Assembly (NCBI GenBank): GCA_019426215.1
Contig: CM033408.1
Span: 21,148,375 to 21,212,374, forward strand
DNA length: 64,000 nt
Direction: 5' to 3'
Source of the DNA: Buddleja alternifolia
Lineage: Eukaryota > Streptophyta > Magnoliopsida > Lamiales > Scrophulariaceae
Shown: piece after piece, positions 22,782 to 35,200 of the stretch
Layout: the number at the start of each line of letters is the position of its first letter
How positions within the stretch are numbered: the stretch's first letter is position 1
Made by a program: the position numbers and the translations under genes
Notes under the pieces: generated by a model
Told to the model about the DNA's origin: nothing
Seen by the model: the letters and a program-made list of their open reading frames with translations, nothing else
Databases searched by the model: none

Positions 22782-25700
22782 GATCTGTTTCCCAAAATTA
22801 AAGTTAATTGTCTGCTTAATAAATCTGCTATGCTATTGTTTGATCCTTTAATATGTTCAAATTCTACTTTATATCCATTACCTTCTATTGCATTTCTAAA
22901 ATTTAACCATCTTTTATTATTTTGTTTTCTAGAATTTTCGTTTTTTATAAATCTAACTACAGCTTCACAATCCGTTCTAATGGTAAAAGGTTTATTTAAA
23001 TATAGTCTAAAATGGTCTATTGCTTTAACTATCCCTGCTATTTCATAATCTAGGCTAGTCCAATTACTTCCTGTTTTATTAAAATTACCACTGGAATAAG
23101 CTGATATTTTTTCTTCATTTTTTGGAGAAAATTTATGAGGTTTACATTTTAATATTGCTCCCCATCCTTCTATAGAGCTATCTACTTCTATTATGACATA
23201 ATCAGTACTTAAGGGTAATTCTAAAGGTTTTAAATCTTTAACAACTTCTTTAATTTTTCTGACTAAGTTAATATCTTCCTGATTAAAATGTCTTTGACCT
23301 GATTTTCCTGTTTTCTTATATAATGGTCCGACTAATTTACTAAGTTTAGGAATAAATTTTCTAGAGTAGTTTAATATTCCTAAAAACGCTTGTATTTGTT
23401 TTAAGTTTTCTAATTTATCTGGGAAATCTAGAATTTTTTGAGCTATATGAGGTTGTAATTTAATTTGTCCGTTTCCTATTTCTAAACCTAAAAAGCTTAT
23501 TTTTCTCTTAAAAAGTTCCATTTTCTTTTTAGATACTACTATTCCGTTTTCTTCTATTAAATTAAACACTTGTTTTAAATGATCTTGATGTTGCTTAAAA
23601 GTTTCAGAAGCTACTAAAATGTCATCTATATATACTAAACAGAAATCTAAATGTTTAAATATACTATCCATAAATCTTTGAAATATTGCTGGAGCATTTT
23701 TTAAACCAAAAGATAGAACATTCCACTCGAAATGTCCTTCACTACAGCTGAAAGCTGTCCATTTTTTGTCTTCTTCTACCATTTTAATTTGATTATATCC
23801 ACTTTTTAAATCAAATTTTGAAAATATCTTTTTATTTTGTATAAGATTAATTAACTCATCTTTATTAGGTATTCTATAAGCATCATCTTCTGTATTATCA
23901 TTAAGTCTCTTATAATTATATACTATTCTAGGTTTTCCTCTTTTTATTTCTGCATTATTTCTTACTATAAAGGCTGCTGATCTATGAGGACTATCACTTC
24001 TTCTTATAACACCGATTTCCAACATTTCTTTTATTTGTGTTTTGAATTCTTTTATATCTTCAGGAGTATATTCTATAGCTGCTGTTCTTATCACTATATC
24101 TGGGTTTAATATGTTTAGTTTAAAAGTATAGTTTACTTTGTTTTTGCTAAATCATCTCCTATAAATCCTAACATTTCTAATTTATGCAAAATTCTTTCAT
24201 TTTCTAGGTTTAAAACTTCTAATCCCTTTCCTATATCTCTAATTTCTTCATCTAATAGGATATCTATAGTTTCAGGTTCTATATTATTTTGTTCTAATTC
24301 TTTGAAAAAATCGAGTTCATTATTACCATGTCCACCACGCTTCGCAGTCAACTCTGATTGTTTAATGTATCTATTAGTTGGAAAAGTATAATTATGTTTG
24401 CTAATAGTAATATAATTTTTTCCTATTAAATACTACCATTTAATGCACAAATGAAGTTTAACCCTAAAAGGAATTCGTGGCTATTTATGGTTTCTGGTGC
24501 TATAAGGACTTGTCCTAATGTATATTTGCTACTATAATTTCCTGAAAATCTTTAAATTGTATTCCTATGTTAATTAACTCTTTGTTATTCTCATTAATCT
24601 ATTTTCTGCAGTTCTACTAGTAACAGTATAACTTAATTGTGTTACAAATTCTTTCGGCACAAGACTAGCGCTAAGCATGCTTTTTGTACTTCCTGTATCT
24701 AAAATGGCTTTAGTTTCAATATATTTTTCTTGATTACACCATATTCGACAATCTAAAAGTATTAGACTACTAGTATAGGGTACTTGTAGTTGGGGTTCAT
24801 ACGCTGTATTTTGTAAATGAGTTTCTTCTAATTGTTGATTAATTTCATCAAGTTCTTCTATAATTACACCTTTTCCTTTATTTTGATTACTACTTATGTT
24901 TTCATTATTTTTTAATTTTAATTCTATTAATTGTATTCTTAAATCTAAATTTTCTATTTTATGGCTTAGAACTTCTATAGATTCTAGTTTTTTACTAGGT
25001 TTAGGCGATACATCTGTTTCTATATTATATGCGTCTTTAGCACAAATAAAACAAATCTCGTCAAAACATATATTGCATGATATCTTAAATGCATATCAGG
25101 ATATAATCTACAAATACTACAGGCTACACTCATAGTTCCTTTTCCATTTATATATTTATGTTCACATGAATTATTCATATAGGTATATTCTATTATATTA
25201 GGAATTTCTGGTCCTTCTTCACTTACTATACTAAATATGCTTTCATTATCACTTTCATTACCATCTATACTTACTACGTCTTCATCTAATTGTTCTGCTA
25301 TGGCTGCTCTTTCCATATTAAATTGTCTTTTCGGACATCTATTAGCTAAATGTTTAGGATCTCCACAAATATAACATGTGCATTTTCTTGTTGATGGCTT
25401 TTTAACATAATTAGGTGGCTTTCTTCCTTGCCTATATTGTCTAAAACTAGATTTTGGTTTATTTGATTTCCTTAATATTTTGCGTTTTGGCTTAAAGTAA
25501 TTCTTCTGTCCATATTGTTGTGGGGTGTATATAGCTTTTCGACAAAACTCATAAGATTGCTTTCTAATTTGTTCTCTAATAAATTCTTCTTTACACCATT
25601 CCTGAAGTTTAAAGAAAGTATATTGTACTCTAGGTCCTATACCTAATCCTGTAAGATTGCCATTAGTTTTTATCCATTCTTCATGTATTCTTTTTCCTAA

Positions 25701-27704
25701 ATCTTGTGGTAATTTCGTAAAATATCTATTACATAATTCTTCATCAAATGCTTTATTAGCTTCTCCTATTAATCTTGTAAAATCTTGACTAAAAGGTATA
25801 ATATATTTCATATCTGTTATAGTGAGTTGTTCTAGGTTTCTAAGTGCTGTATCTTGTATGAATGTATTTTCTCTTCCTGGATCTATACCTATTATTAATG
25901 TTCTAATAAAACTAGTAAAATTATAAGGATTATTTCCTAAGGCCTTTATTTCATTAATTCTATTAGGATCTTTCTTCTTCTTGCTTTGCCAGATAGATAA
26001 TGCTGTAGGTCCTAAACAGGTTTCTAAAAAATTAAACATATCCATATCTGCTTTTTTATTTATTTCCCAATGTCTTACTACACATTGTTCCCATATATTT
26101 ATTTCTTCTGGCCACATTTGTGGACTTCCTAATTCAATTACTAACATGGTTCCACTCATGGTTTTTCCTATGGGTTGTCTTGATCCTATATATTTATTTG
26201 GCTGGGTTGATCCATATTCATATGTGGGACTTTTCCATTCTGGTCTACCACTCATTTCTACATTTCTAGCTGGAATTTCACTATAATCTGGTTCTACTCT
26301 AGTTCTTTTTCCTATATTACTACTAGTACTTGCTTGACTATCTGCCATAAAAGCTACTTCGTTATTACCTTTCTCTTTATTTTTAAAGAACTTTTCAAAT
26401 TCTATTTTTCCTGAACATATATCATCAACTAAATCAATATTATAATATTGTTTAAATTCTTCTTCGGCTGACTCTAAATTGATATCTAGATTCATTGCTT
26501 CAAAATACATTTCATCTACTAATTCTCTTAAATTATTTATCTCAAAATTTTTTCTTAATATTTCTTCCATATTTTTTGGTCTATAATCATTTTTGAGCTG
26601 ACTTTCTAATTGTCTAATCTCTTCATCTATTTCTTCTATATTTTCTTCCTCTTCATCTTCTTCGCTTTCTATATTAGATAATATTTCCCAATTAGCAAAT
26701 CTGCTAGTTATTCTAACTTCTTCTTCTATAATATTCATGTAGCTTGTTTCAGTTTCATTATCAGTTTCTTCTTCTAGGTCTTCTAAATTTTCTTTGGGAT
26801 TTTGTTTTTGGTAATTAAGGAATCTAATAGAAGTTTGACCTCTACTATTTGTATACATTACACTTTCTCCTGGAACTTTGACAGTCTCATTTTCTTCTAA
26901 ATGCTTGGTTAATTCCCATTCTTCTCCATTTAAATCGTTATTATCTATATTTAAAGGTTTAATCATTTTTACTCCTACTGAGGCTAATCCATCTATTATC
27001 CCATCTATATTAATTTTATATTGAGGAAAACTATTATTGGTTACTCTTCCTAAAAATGCTATAGAAACTACTAAGTTGTTACCATCATATGTTTCATATC
27101 CTCTAGTTTGTAATCCTATCGTAATTTTATTAATATCTTTAATACTTTTCATCATGTTCGGAGCTACATAAATATTCCTACATTATTAGTCATATCTATT
27201 TCCATACTAGCAAATACTGCTCTCCTAGCATCAGACCAACTCTTATCTAATAATAAAACTAAAAACCTTTCCACCGGTTCCCTTTCTAGTTAATCCTTTT
27301 ATTCCTACAATAATTAATCCTAAATGTATATACTTTTGCTTTAATTGTTTTAATTGTTTTATACATTCCGGGCTAACCAAGCTTATATTTTCAGCATTTG
27401 TTGTAACTTTTACTTCTTTTTCTCTAAATTTCTTGATTAAATGTGTGTTAAAATCCATTTTCCCTACTTTGTATAATGTTTTAGGTTTTAACTTATCTAT
27501 TCCCTTGTTATTATATAAATTAAGATTTTCTTCTACGTCTATTATCTCTTCTAATTCTACTTCTCTAGCTGAGCTTTGACTTCCTGATCCTCTAAACATT
27601 CGTTTAGTGAAAGTATTACTTATTTTTCCTTTCTCTTTTTCTTTATTGCTTGATTCACTTATAGTTCTACTAGTACCACTAAATGATCTCATCATTTTTA
27701 CCAA
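22718..27704 (-). pseudogene. Pararetrovirus polyprotein, unit 1 (MP, CP, protease, RT, RNase H)
   Basis: Movement-protein part at 26930-27704 (begins near MMRSFSGTS). Coat region at 25200-26700, with an acidic N-part and a CCHC knuckle (CTCYICGDPKHLANRC). Then comes a second Cys-rich motif (CEHKYINGKGTM, CSICRLYP), a protease region at about 24400-24900, and RT plus RNase H intact at 22718-24094 (YIDDIL, FSKFDLKSGYNQI, IEVDSS, TDCEAVV). Breaks lie near 27240, 25075 and in 24100-25020. The 711-residue block 25020-27155 and the 458-residue RT-RH block remain open. Confidence 0.88.
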
Positions 27705-27705
27705 T

Positions 27706-28033
27706 ATATATATTTTTTAGGTTCTTTTTAGGTTTTTCAGATTCTTCTAGTGCTAAATTTGATAATCTTTCTTCTATACTATCTTGTAAATCTCCTTTAA
27801 TCACTTGAGATACTGTGTCTATTTTAGTACTTAATTTTTCTAACTTATTTTCTAATTTATCTAGCCTTTCGAATATTTGTAGAATTAAAGCGAATTGAAT
27901 ATTCCAAAGTTTAGGATATAATTTATCTGAATTACTAGTTCCTTGATAGGTAGTAAATCCTTCTTCGTAGATAGATATTTATTGCTAATTCAATGGCTCT
28001 TTTATATTCTAATCTATTTTCTATATTATTCAT
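27706..28033 (-). pseudogene. Pararetrovirus ORF2, unit 1, frameshifted
   Basis: The start ATG at 28033 overlaps the ORF1 stop as ATGA, a coupling typical of badna- and tungro-like viruses. Translation begins MNNIENRLEYKRAIEL, then shifts and stops after about 30 codons. The intact counterpart lies in unit 2. The remaining sequence keeps a heptad-like helix resembling virion-associated proteins. Confidence 0.65.
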
Positions 28034-28792
28034 CCACTAACTATTCGTTCTATATTTTTTAGCGTTTTACTTGTTTCTAAGTTTTGAGCTTCAAGTTTAT
28101 TTATTTTTTCTATTACTTGGCTTAGAGTTTTCTTAGTTTCAATTTCTAATTGTTTTAGCTTATTACTTTCCAAGCTATATTTTAACTCTATTATTTCGTC
28201 TTTAGTGGGGAAAAGCTTATTATATTTCTTAACTATTTTTAGAGTTTCCTCAGATTGTTGTTTAATATAATCTAAATTATTATTTTCACCCTTCTTTATT
28301 ATTTCTCTATTTATTAAAACGGTTTCTTTTAATGATTCTAACGTTTTACAAAGTTTAGCGTTATTTATTTCTAAGTTTGATGCTAACGATATAAATAAAT
28401 CTGTTAAACTATTTAAATGTTTATTTTCTGAATGTAAATTATGCTTAAAATTTGAATCAAATCTACAAATAAATTTATGTTTATCTAAAGAGATTATGGT
28501 TCTATCGGCTAAACTATATTCTAAATCTAGATATTCTAATCTTTTATAATTAGAAGAAGCTATTTTAATAAAAGGCTGCTATTAATATATTCAAGATTAA
28601 AAGGTACTTAATATAGTTTTCGTGATCTCTTAATCTAGAAGGTATGTTAAGATAATTATTAACCCAATGTTCTCTTCTAATTATTAATTGATTTCGTAAT
28701 TCTAATATTAATTCTGTATTAGTATAATCTAAGTTTTCTAAAGTATTAAGACAATCAATAAAAGCACTTAAAATATGAGCAGGAATTGGCAT
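28030..28792 (-). pseudogene. Pararetrovirus ORF1, unit 1, one frameshift
   Basis: From 28792 (MPIPAHILSAF) the frame is open for 75 codons. It then shifts near 28565, and a second frame stays open without a stop for about 175 codons to TGA at 28030. That half holds YSLADRTIISLDKHKFICRF, similar in style to badnavirus ORF1, and a long predicted coiled coil rich in Lys, Glu and Leu. Function in the family is not settled. Confidence 0.65.
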
Positions 28793-29204
28793 GTATGTAA
28801 ATTATGAAGGCAATAAAAAGTTTTTATGCAGATTTATAAAAGCGGGTTGGGATTCTCTTTTCTTTAAATATGTATAATTACTCTCATGGATTTTTTGATG
28901 TTTTTGTTGTTTTGTGGGGTCAAAATAAACTATTTTCAAAATTCGAGGACTAAAGGTAAATAAATTGAAAGTATAGGGACTATACGAAATATTTTAAATT
29001 GTATAGGGGGTCTTGAGCAATTTCTTGATAGAACAAGGTGAAAGCTTGCAATTATCCATCTTTTGACTTTAGTAAGGGTAATTTGGACTTTTCAAGCTCA
29101 TGGGTCCCATAGGGGTCTAAATTTGTAATGTCTTTTTGAAAAGGTCTAAATTTGTAAGGTGATATGCAATTGGGGGTTAAATTTGTTAACTTCCCCGATT
29201 AAAA
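28793..29204. other. Noncoding right flank of viral unit 1
   Basis: Leader-like sequence, then words such as 'gaggactaaag' and 'tgcaattggggg' of the kind seen in host repeats. The same flank ends unit 2 near 38610. Confidence 0.5.
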
Positions 29205-29263
29205 GGATGCAAGTTTACGACGTCGTAATCCATCTTTTCAGAGTTAATTTGCACATGACCCCA
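29205..29263. repeat. 59-bp boundary repeat, right copy
   Basis: Base-for-base the same as 19641-19699, including the TTACGACGTCGTAA palindrome (29215-29228). It sits at the junction between the two viral units. Confidence 0.9.
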
Positions 29264-29906
29264 TGTGAAAAACGAAATTGCCAAAAAACCCACCTATGTG
29301 AATTTTAGGGACGTTTACAAAATTAAACCTCATTTGCACCTCTTATGTTTGCATTTTCTTTTCCCTTTATTTTTTGTGACTAATTCAATGGGTAAAGTCC
29401 AAATTATTCCTGAATAGTAACACCTTGTCAGCCCCTATCACTGTTGCATATTTAAAGATTTACAAACTAAGTCCCTTATTCTTAAGAATAATACATTTAG
29501 TCCTTTAATTTTTAAATTTAATTTATTTAGTCCATAATATATATAAAAAAAATGTCATTAAATAAAGGTAATTACATAAATTAAAAGTAATTAACATACT
29601 TGAACAAAATAATTACAAAAAATAAAATAGGATTACTGTACTATTTTTAGATTATGAATTAAAACTCATATTCTATCATTTTCAAGTAAGAGGGTTGATT
29701 CGAGAATCTTATTGCTTCATCAACGAAGACTTATGTTGGAAAGAAATGAAGTACCTGTCTTATTCTTTTGAATTTTAAAATATAAACTTAATTCATTTTA
29801 AAATTTTGAACTCAAGAATCCAGGTCTGATTAATAACTCAAGAAAACCTTTCTGATGTGGAAGATCAGATTAAACTACGACCACAGAGTATACTCAGAAT
29901 ACTCAA

Positions 29907-29918
29907 GCTCTGATACCA
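29907..29918 (-). other. Pararetrovirus tRNA-Met primer site, unit 2
   Basis: TGGTATCAGAGC on the minus strand, identical to that of unit 1. Confidence 0.85.
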
Positions 29919-30371
29919 GATTGCTTGCACACTGGAGGGAATTATCCTGCAGATTTTGTCTTTCGACCAGTAACACCGAGACGATAAACAAAATCTTCCC
30001 AAAGCAATATCAGATATTATTGAAAACAATAATTTGTGCAGCGGAAACATATTTTTGGGACGATGAAAGAGTAGAATGTTACTACTGTTCATCATAATTT
30101 TTAGCATTTTTAATATTTTTGTGTTTTCGGTTTTTTAATATTTTTGTATTTTTTGAACATGAGAGAATTATAACATTTTTAAATAGTAAGGGTATCCCGT
30201 CCCTAGGGGTAAACTACTCGCTATGCATATTAATACAGTATAAAAACTTACAAGAGATTTTTGCACACAAAGTAGATATTTTATTACAAGAAACGTGAGA
30301 GACTCTCTAGCAACCAAGAAGTGTGGGTTGGAGAGTGTTAAGGGGCGATTTTTACAAATAAGGGAAGAGGT

Positions 30372-30382
30372 CCTTTTATAGG
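30372..30382 (-). promoter_or_regulatory. Pararetrovirus TATA box, unit 2
   Basis: CCTATAAAAGG on the minus strand, with AATAAA about 90 bases downstream, matching unit 1. Confidence 0.65.
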
Positions 30383-30659
30383 CCTCGGAATTGAAAAACA
30401 TTACAACAAACTGAAATAAAATTTTGACATCCGCAGCAGGTAGATGGTAAAGCTACAGTGCTCTCTTTATTATATGAACAGTAACTACCAATAATGTCAC
30501 ATGCGGCCAAAATAAATTAAAGTAAACAGTAAAAAGGTTGCTGAAACTTTGAATGCTGTCTGCATGAGCTGTCCCTTGAATTTACTGCTTTTGTTTTGTA
30601 GCTGAATTATTGCTCCTTGGCGAATTATTGCTGCTGAAGTCTTTACCTCTTTTGCTGGA

Positions 30660-32260
30660 TTATGTACTCCCTATTCTTGAGCATGATGCTCCAAAATCTG
30701 GTGCATATGCTGGAGGAAATTCTACGCTTGTCAATGCTTTAGATCCTTGAAACCACATCCGATGATAAACTCGATCTCTAGCTGGGATGAAAATACTATG
30801 ATATTTTTCTTGGAACAAAAGTTGAAAATTTGTAGTTGAATCTGTGTTTAACATATATTTTCTATGTTCCTTTCGACGAGTTTCAACTGCTAGTCTCATC
30901 TCTGCTGTGTCTACAATGGGATTTACTGCTTAGTGCAATAACCAAAATACTTCTGAAGCTGGTTCTCTTTTTTCAAATGATTCATGTATCTAATAAAATG
31001 AATGTCCCATTTGAACTCCTGATTTTACCCAAATTGGTGGTATGGCTGTGACTTTGATTCGTAGAATATCTATTCCTCTACTTAGCTTGAGGCTTACTGC
31101 GTCTTCTAAATGTCTTCCTAATTTTTCAACATGACTTAAATCAGTAACATACAACTTTGATACAAAACCAAAGCTTAGAAGCTGCTGGATAGTAATAAAG
31201 TTGCCTTCGACCCATCCTTCTTGAAAAATTGAAGTGTCAATCTGAACGTTTGGCCATGTAATATACTTTGCAGTATAAAATTTTAGTTTTCCATGTTGTT
31301 TGATTGGTTCTCCTTTCCATTGTACCAGGATTGTGCAAGGCAGTATTCCGTCTATTTTAGTGGACACAATTAATTGAGCTACTTTTAAAAAATTTCTATA
31401 GAAATTATCTTCTGCCTTTTGCCAAATCATATTCTGTATCCCTTCAAGTAAAGATGAAACCGTCTGGGTAAGGTACTGGAAAGTTTTAACTGTTAGGTAT
31501 TGGAAAGCCTTTTGTTGTATTTATTTTGGTACATCTCTTTGACTAGGGCTTGTAACATGCTTTTGGAGATTCTCATGTTGAACTAACATGTCTTCATATA
31601 ATTTGTTTAGGTTGGTGAATTGTTTTGTTATGGTGTCAAGATCTTCTTCTAGTTGATATCTGGGCTTATAGGCTGCTTTCCTTTTGAAGATAATTTAGGC
31701 TTTGCATTTTCTACATTGGGCTGAATATAAAAATTTGGGCCTAATATTCTTCTTGCTACTGCTATAGCTTCATGAAACTGCTTGAAGGGCACTAGATATC
31801 CAGTTAAAACCTTTTGAATGCTTTCTAGTGCTTGTTGATAATTTTCAAAAATTCCAACAGATTCTCCTCTAATAATTAGATAAACTGCTGCATCTTTTAC
31901 TGGAAAATCTTTATTCTCTTTTTCAAAATAATAACAGAGTGCATTTAATGCTGCTAATTTGCTGAACGAAGTATGAGCTTCCCATAGAGCATTGAGTAAA
32001 ATACTCTGATCTTCAGTTCTATAGGGGGTATCTCTTGGAGGCTTGAAATTATGTCTAACTGGGAGTGATATTTTGCCAAAGGCTTTTAAAACTAGTATAG
32101 GATAAACGCTTTGTGTAACTGGATTGAAAAACTGAGTCTCTATTATAAAAGAAGGTCTATTCCGGATAATTTGTTGAAAGTTAAGCCTGAAAGCGAGTCT
32201 TGTGAGAGCTGATGAAAATGAGGGTCTTGTATGTTGATTGTATTGGTTGTTGGAGGTCAT
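30660..32260 (-). pseudogene. Pararetrovirus ORF4, viroplasmin-like, unit 2
   Basis: The ATG at 32260 opens 203 codons that include the viroplasmin-like block (VGIFENYQQAL, FKQFHEAI, GPNFYIQP). After breaks near 31640 and 31440, two more open pieces follow at 30990-31430 and 30660-30899. It shows that ORF4 was originally about 530 codons. Confidence 0.7.
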
Positions 32261-35200
32261 GATCTATGACCCAAAATTAAAGTTAAGTGTCTGTTTAATA
32301 AATCTGCTATGCTATTATTTGATCTTTTAATATGTTCAAATTCTACTTTATATCCGTTACCTTCTATAGCATTTCTAAAATTTAACCACCTTTTATTATT
32401 TTATTTTCTAAAATTTTCATTTTTTATGAATCTAACCACAGCTTCACAATCTATTCTAATGGTAAAATGTTTATTTAAATATAGTCTAAAATGATCTATT
32501 GCTTTAACTATTCCTGCAATTTCATAATCTAGACTGGTCCAATTACTTCCTGTTTATTAAAGTTACCACTGAAATAAACTGATATTTTTTCTTTACTCTT
32601 TGGAGAAAATTTATGAGGTTTACATTTTAATATTGCTCCACATCCTTCTATAAAGCTGTCTACTTCTATTATGACATAATCAGTATTTAAAGGTAATTCT
32701 AAAGGCTTAAGGTCCTTAATGATTTCCTTAATTTTTCTAACTAGATTAATATCTTCCTGATTAAAGTGTCTCTGACCAGACTTTCCTGTTTTCTTATATA
32801 GTGGTATAACTAATTTACTAAGTTTAGGAATAAATTTTCTAGAATAATTTTATATTCCTAAAAAAGCTTGTATTTGTTTTAAGTTTTCTAGTTTATCTGG
32901 GAAATCTAAAATCTTTTGAGTTATATGAGGTTGTAATTTAATCTGTCCATTTCCTATTTCCAAAACTAAAAAGCTTATTTTTCTCTTAAAAAGATCCATT
33001 TTCTTTTTAAACACTACTATTCCATTTTCTTCTATTAAATTAAACATTTGTTTTAAATGATCTTAATGTTGTTTAATATTTTCAGAAGCTACTAAAATGT
33101 CATCTATATATACTAAACAGAAATCTAAATGTTTAAATATATTATCCATAAATCTTTGAAATATTGCTCGAGCATTTTTTAAACCAAAAGATAGAACATT
33201 CCACTCGAAATGTCCTTCACTACAGCTGAATGCTGTCCATTTTTTGTCTTCTTCTACCATTTTAATTTGATTGTATCCATTTTTTAGATCAAATTTTTGA
33301 AAAAATCTTTTTATCTTGTATAAGATTAATTAACTCATCTTTATTAGGTATTCTATAAGAATCATCTTCTGTATTATCATTAAGTCTTTTATAATTATAG
33401 ATTATTCTAGGTTTTCCTCTTTTTATTTCTGTATTATTTCTTACTATAAAGGCTGCGGATATATGTGGACTATCACTTCTTCTTATAATACCTATTTCTA
33501 ACATCTTTTATTTGTGTTTTGAATTCTTTTATATCTTCAGGTGTATATTCTATAGCTGCTGTTCTTATTACTATATCGGGGTTTAAAATATTTAATTTAA
33601 AAGTATATTTTACTTTATTTTTGGCTAAATCATCTCCTATAAATTCTAGTTTGTGTAAAATTCTTTCATTTTCTAGGTTTAACACTTCTAATCCTTTCCC
33701 TATAACTCTAATTTCTTCATCTAATAGAATATTTAAGGTTTCAGATTCTATATTGTTTTATTCTAATTCTTTGAAAAAATTTAAATCAGAAATACCATGT
33801 CCACCACGCTTTACAGTCAACTCTGATTGTTTAATATATCTATTAGTTGGGAATGTATAATTATGTTTGCTAATAGTAATATAATTTTTTTCGACTTATA
33901 TACTTCCATTTAATGCACAAATAAAGTTTAACCCTAAAATGAATTCTTGGCTTTTTATGTTGTCTGGTGCTATAAGTACTTGTCCTAATGTATATTTGCT
34001 ACTATAATTTTCTGAAAAATCTTTAAATTGTATTCCTATGTTAATTAACTCTTTTGTTATTCTCATTAATCTATTTTCTGCAGTTCTACTAGTAACAGTG
34101 TAATTTAATTGTGTTTCAAATTCTTTAGGTACAAGACTAGAACTGAGCATGCTTTTTGTACTTCCTGTATCTAAAATGGCTTTAGTTTCAATATATTTTT
34201 CTTGATTACACCATATTCGACAATCTAAAAGTATTAAACTATTAGTATAAGGTACTTTTATTTGAGGTTCATATGCTGTATTTTGTAAATGGGTTTCTTC
34301 TAATTGTTGGTTAAGTTCATCAACTTCTTCTATAACTACACCCTTTCCTTTAGTTTGATTATTGTTTATGTTTTCATTATTTTTTAATTTTAATTCTATT
34401 AATTGTACTCTTAAGTCTAAATTTTCTATTTTATGACTTAGAATTTTTACAGTTTCTAGTTTTTTACTAGGTTTAGGGGAAACGTCCGTTTCTATATTAT
34501 GTACGTCTTTAACACGAATAAAACAAATTTCGTCGAAACATGTATTGCACTGATATCTTAAATGCATATCAGGATATAGTCTACAAATACTACAGGCTAT
34601 ACTCATAGTTCCTTTTCCATTTATGTATTTATGTTCACATGAATTATTCATATAGGTATACTCTATTATATTTGGAATTTCTCCTGCTTCACTTAGTATA
34701 CTAAATATGCTTTCATTATCACTTTCATTACCGTCTATACTTACTACATCTTCATCTAATTGTTTTGCTATGGCTGCCCTCTCTATTAGCTAAATGTTTA
34801 GGATCTTCACAAATATAACAAATGCATTTTCGAGTTGATGGCTTTTTAACATAATTAAGGGGTTTTCTTCCTTGTTTATATTGTCTAAAACTAAATTTTG
34901 GTTTATTTGATTTCCTTAATATTTTTCGTTTTGGCTTAAAGTAATTCTTCTGTCCATATTGTTGTGGAATGTATATAGCTTTTTTACAAAATTCATAAGA
35001 TTGTTTTCTAATTTGTTCTCTAATAAATTCTTCTTTACACCATTCCTGAAGTTTAAAGAAAGTATATTGTACTCTAGGTCCTATACCTAATCCTGTAAGA
35101 TTACCATTGTTCCATTCTTAATGTATTCTTTTTCCTAAATCTTGTGGTAATTTCGTAAAATATCTATTACATAACTCTTCATCAAATGCTTTATTAGTTT

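Larger units (their letters stand above)
19641..29204 (-). mobile_element. Endogenous pararetrovirus unit 1 (Caulimoviridae, solendovirus-like)
   Basis: 9.56-kb unit, direct copy of 29205-38610 with about 7% difference (9 in 125 bases counted near 23470). On the minus strand it carries ORF1, ORF2, a polyprotein with movement, coat, protease, RT and RNase H parts, ORF4 with a viroplasmin-like domain, then a TATA box and tRNA-Met primer site. Caulimovirids replicate as episomes without an integrase, so insertion was by host repair. The outer 400-600 bases on each side are noncoding and rich in 'tttagtcc'-type words like host repeats. Several frameshifts make it non-functional as read. Genus placement rests on gene order only. 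Confidence 0.85.

Noticed and set aside
22623..23048. Plus-strand frame opposite the proviral RNase H
   Set aside because: Antisense shadow of the RT-RNase H frame, which carries recognisable motifs.
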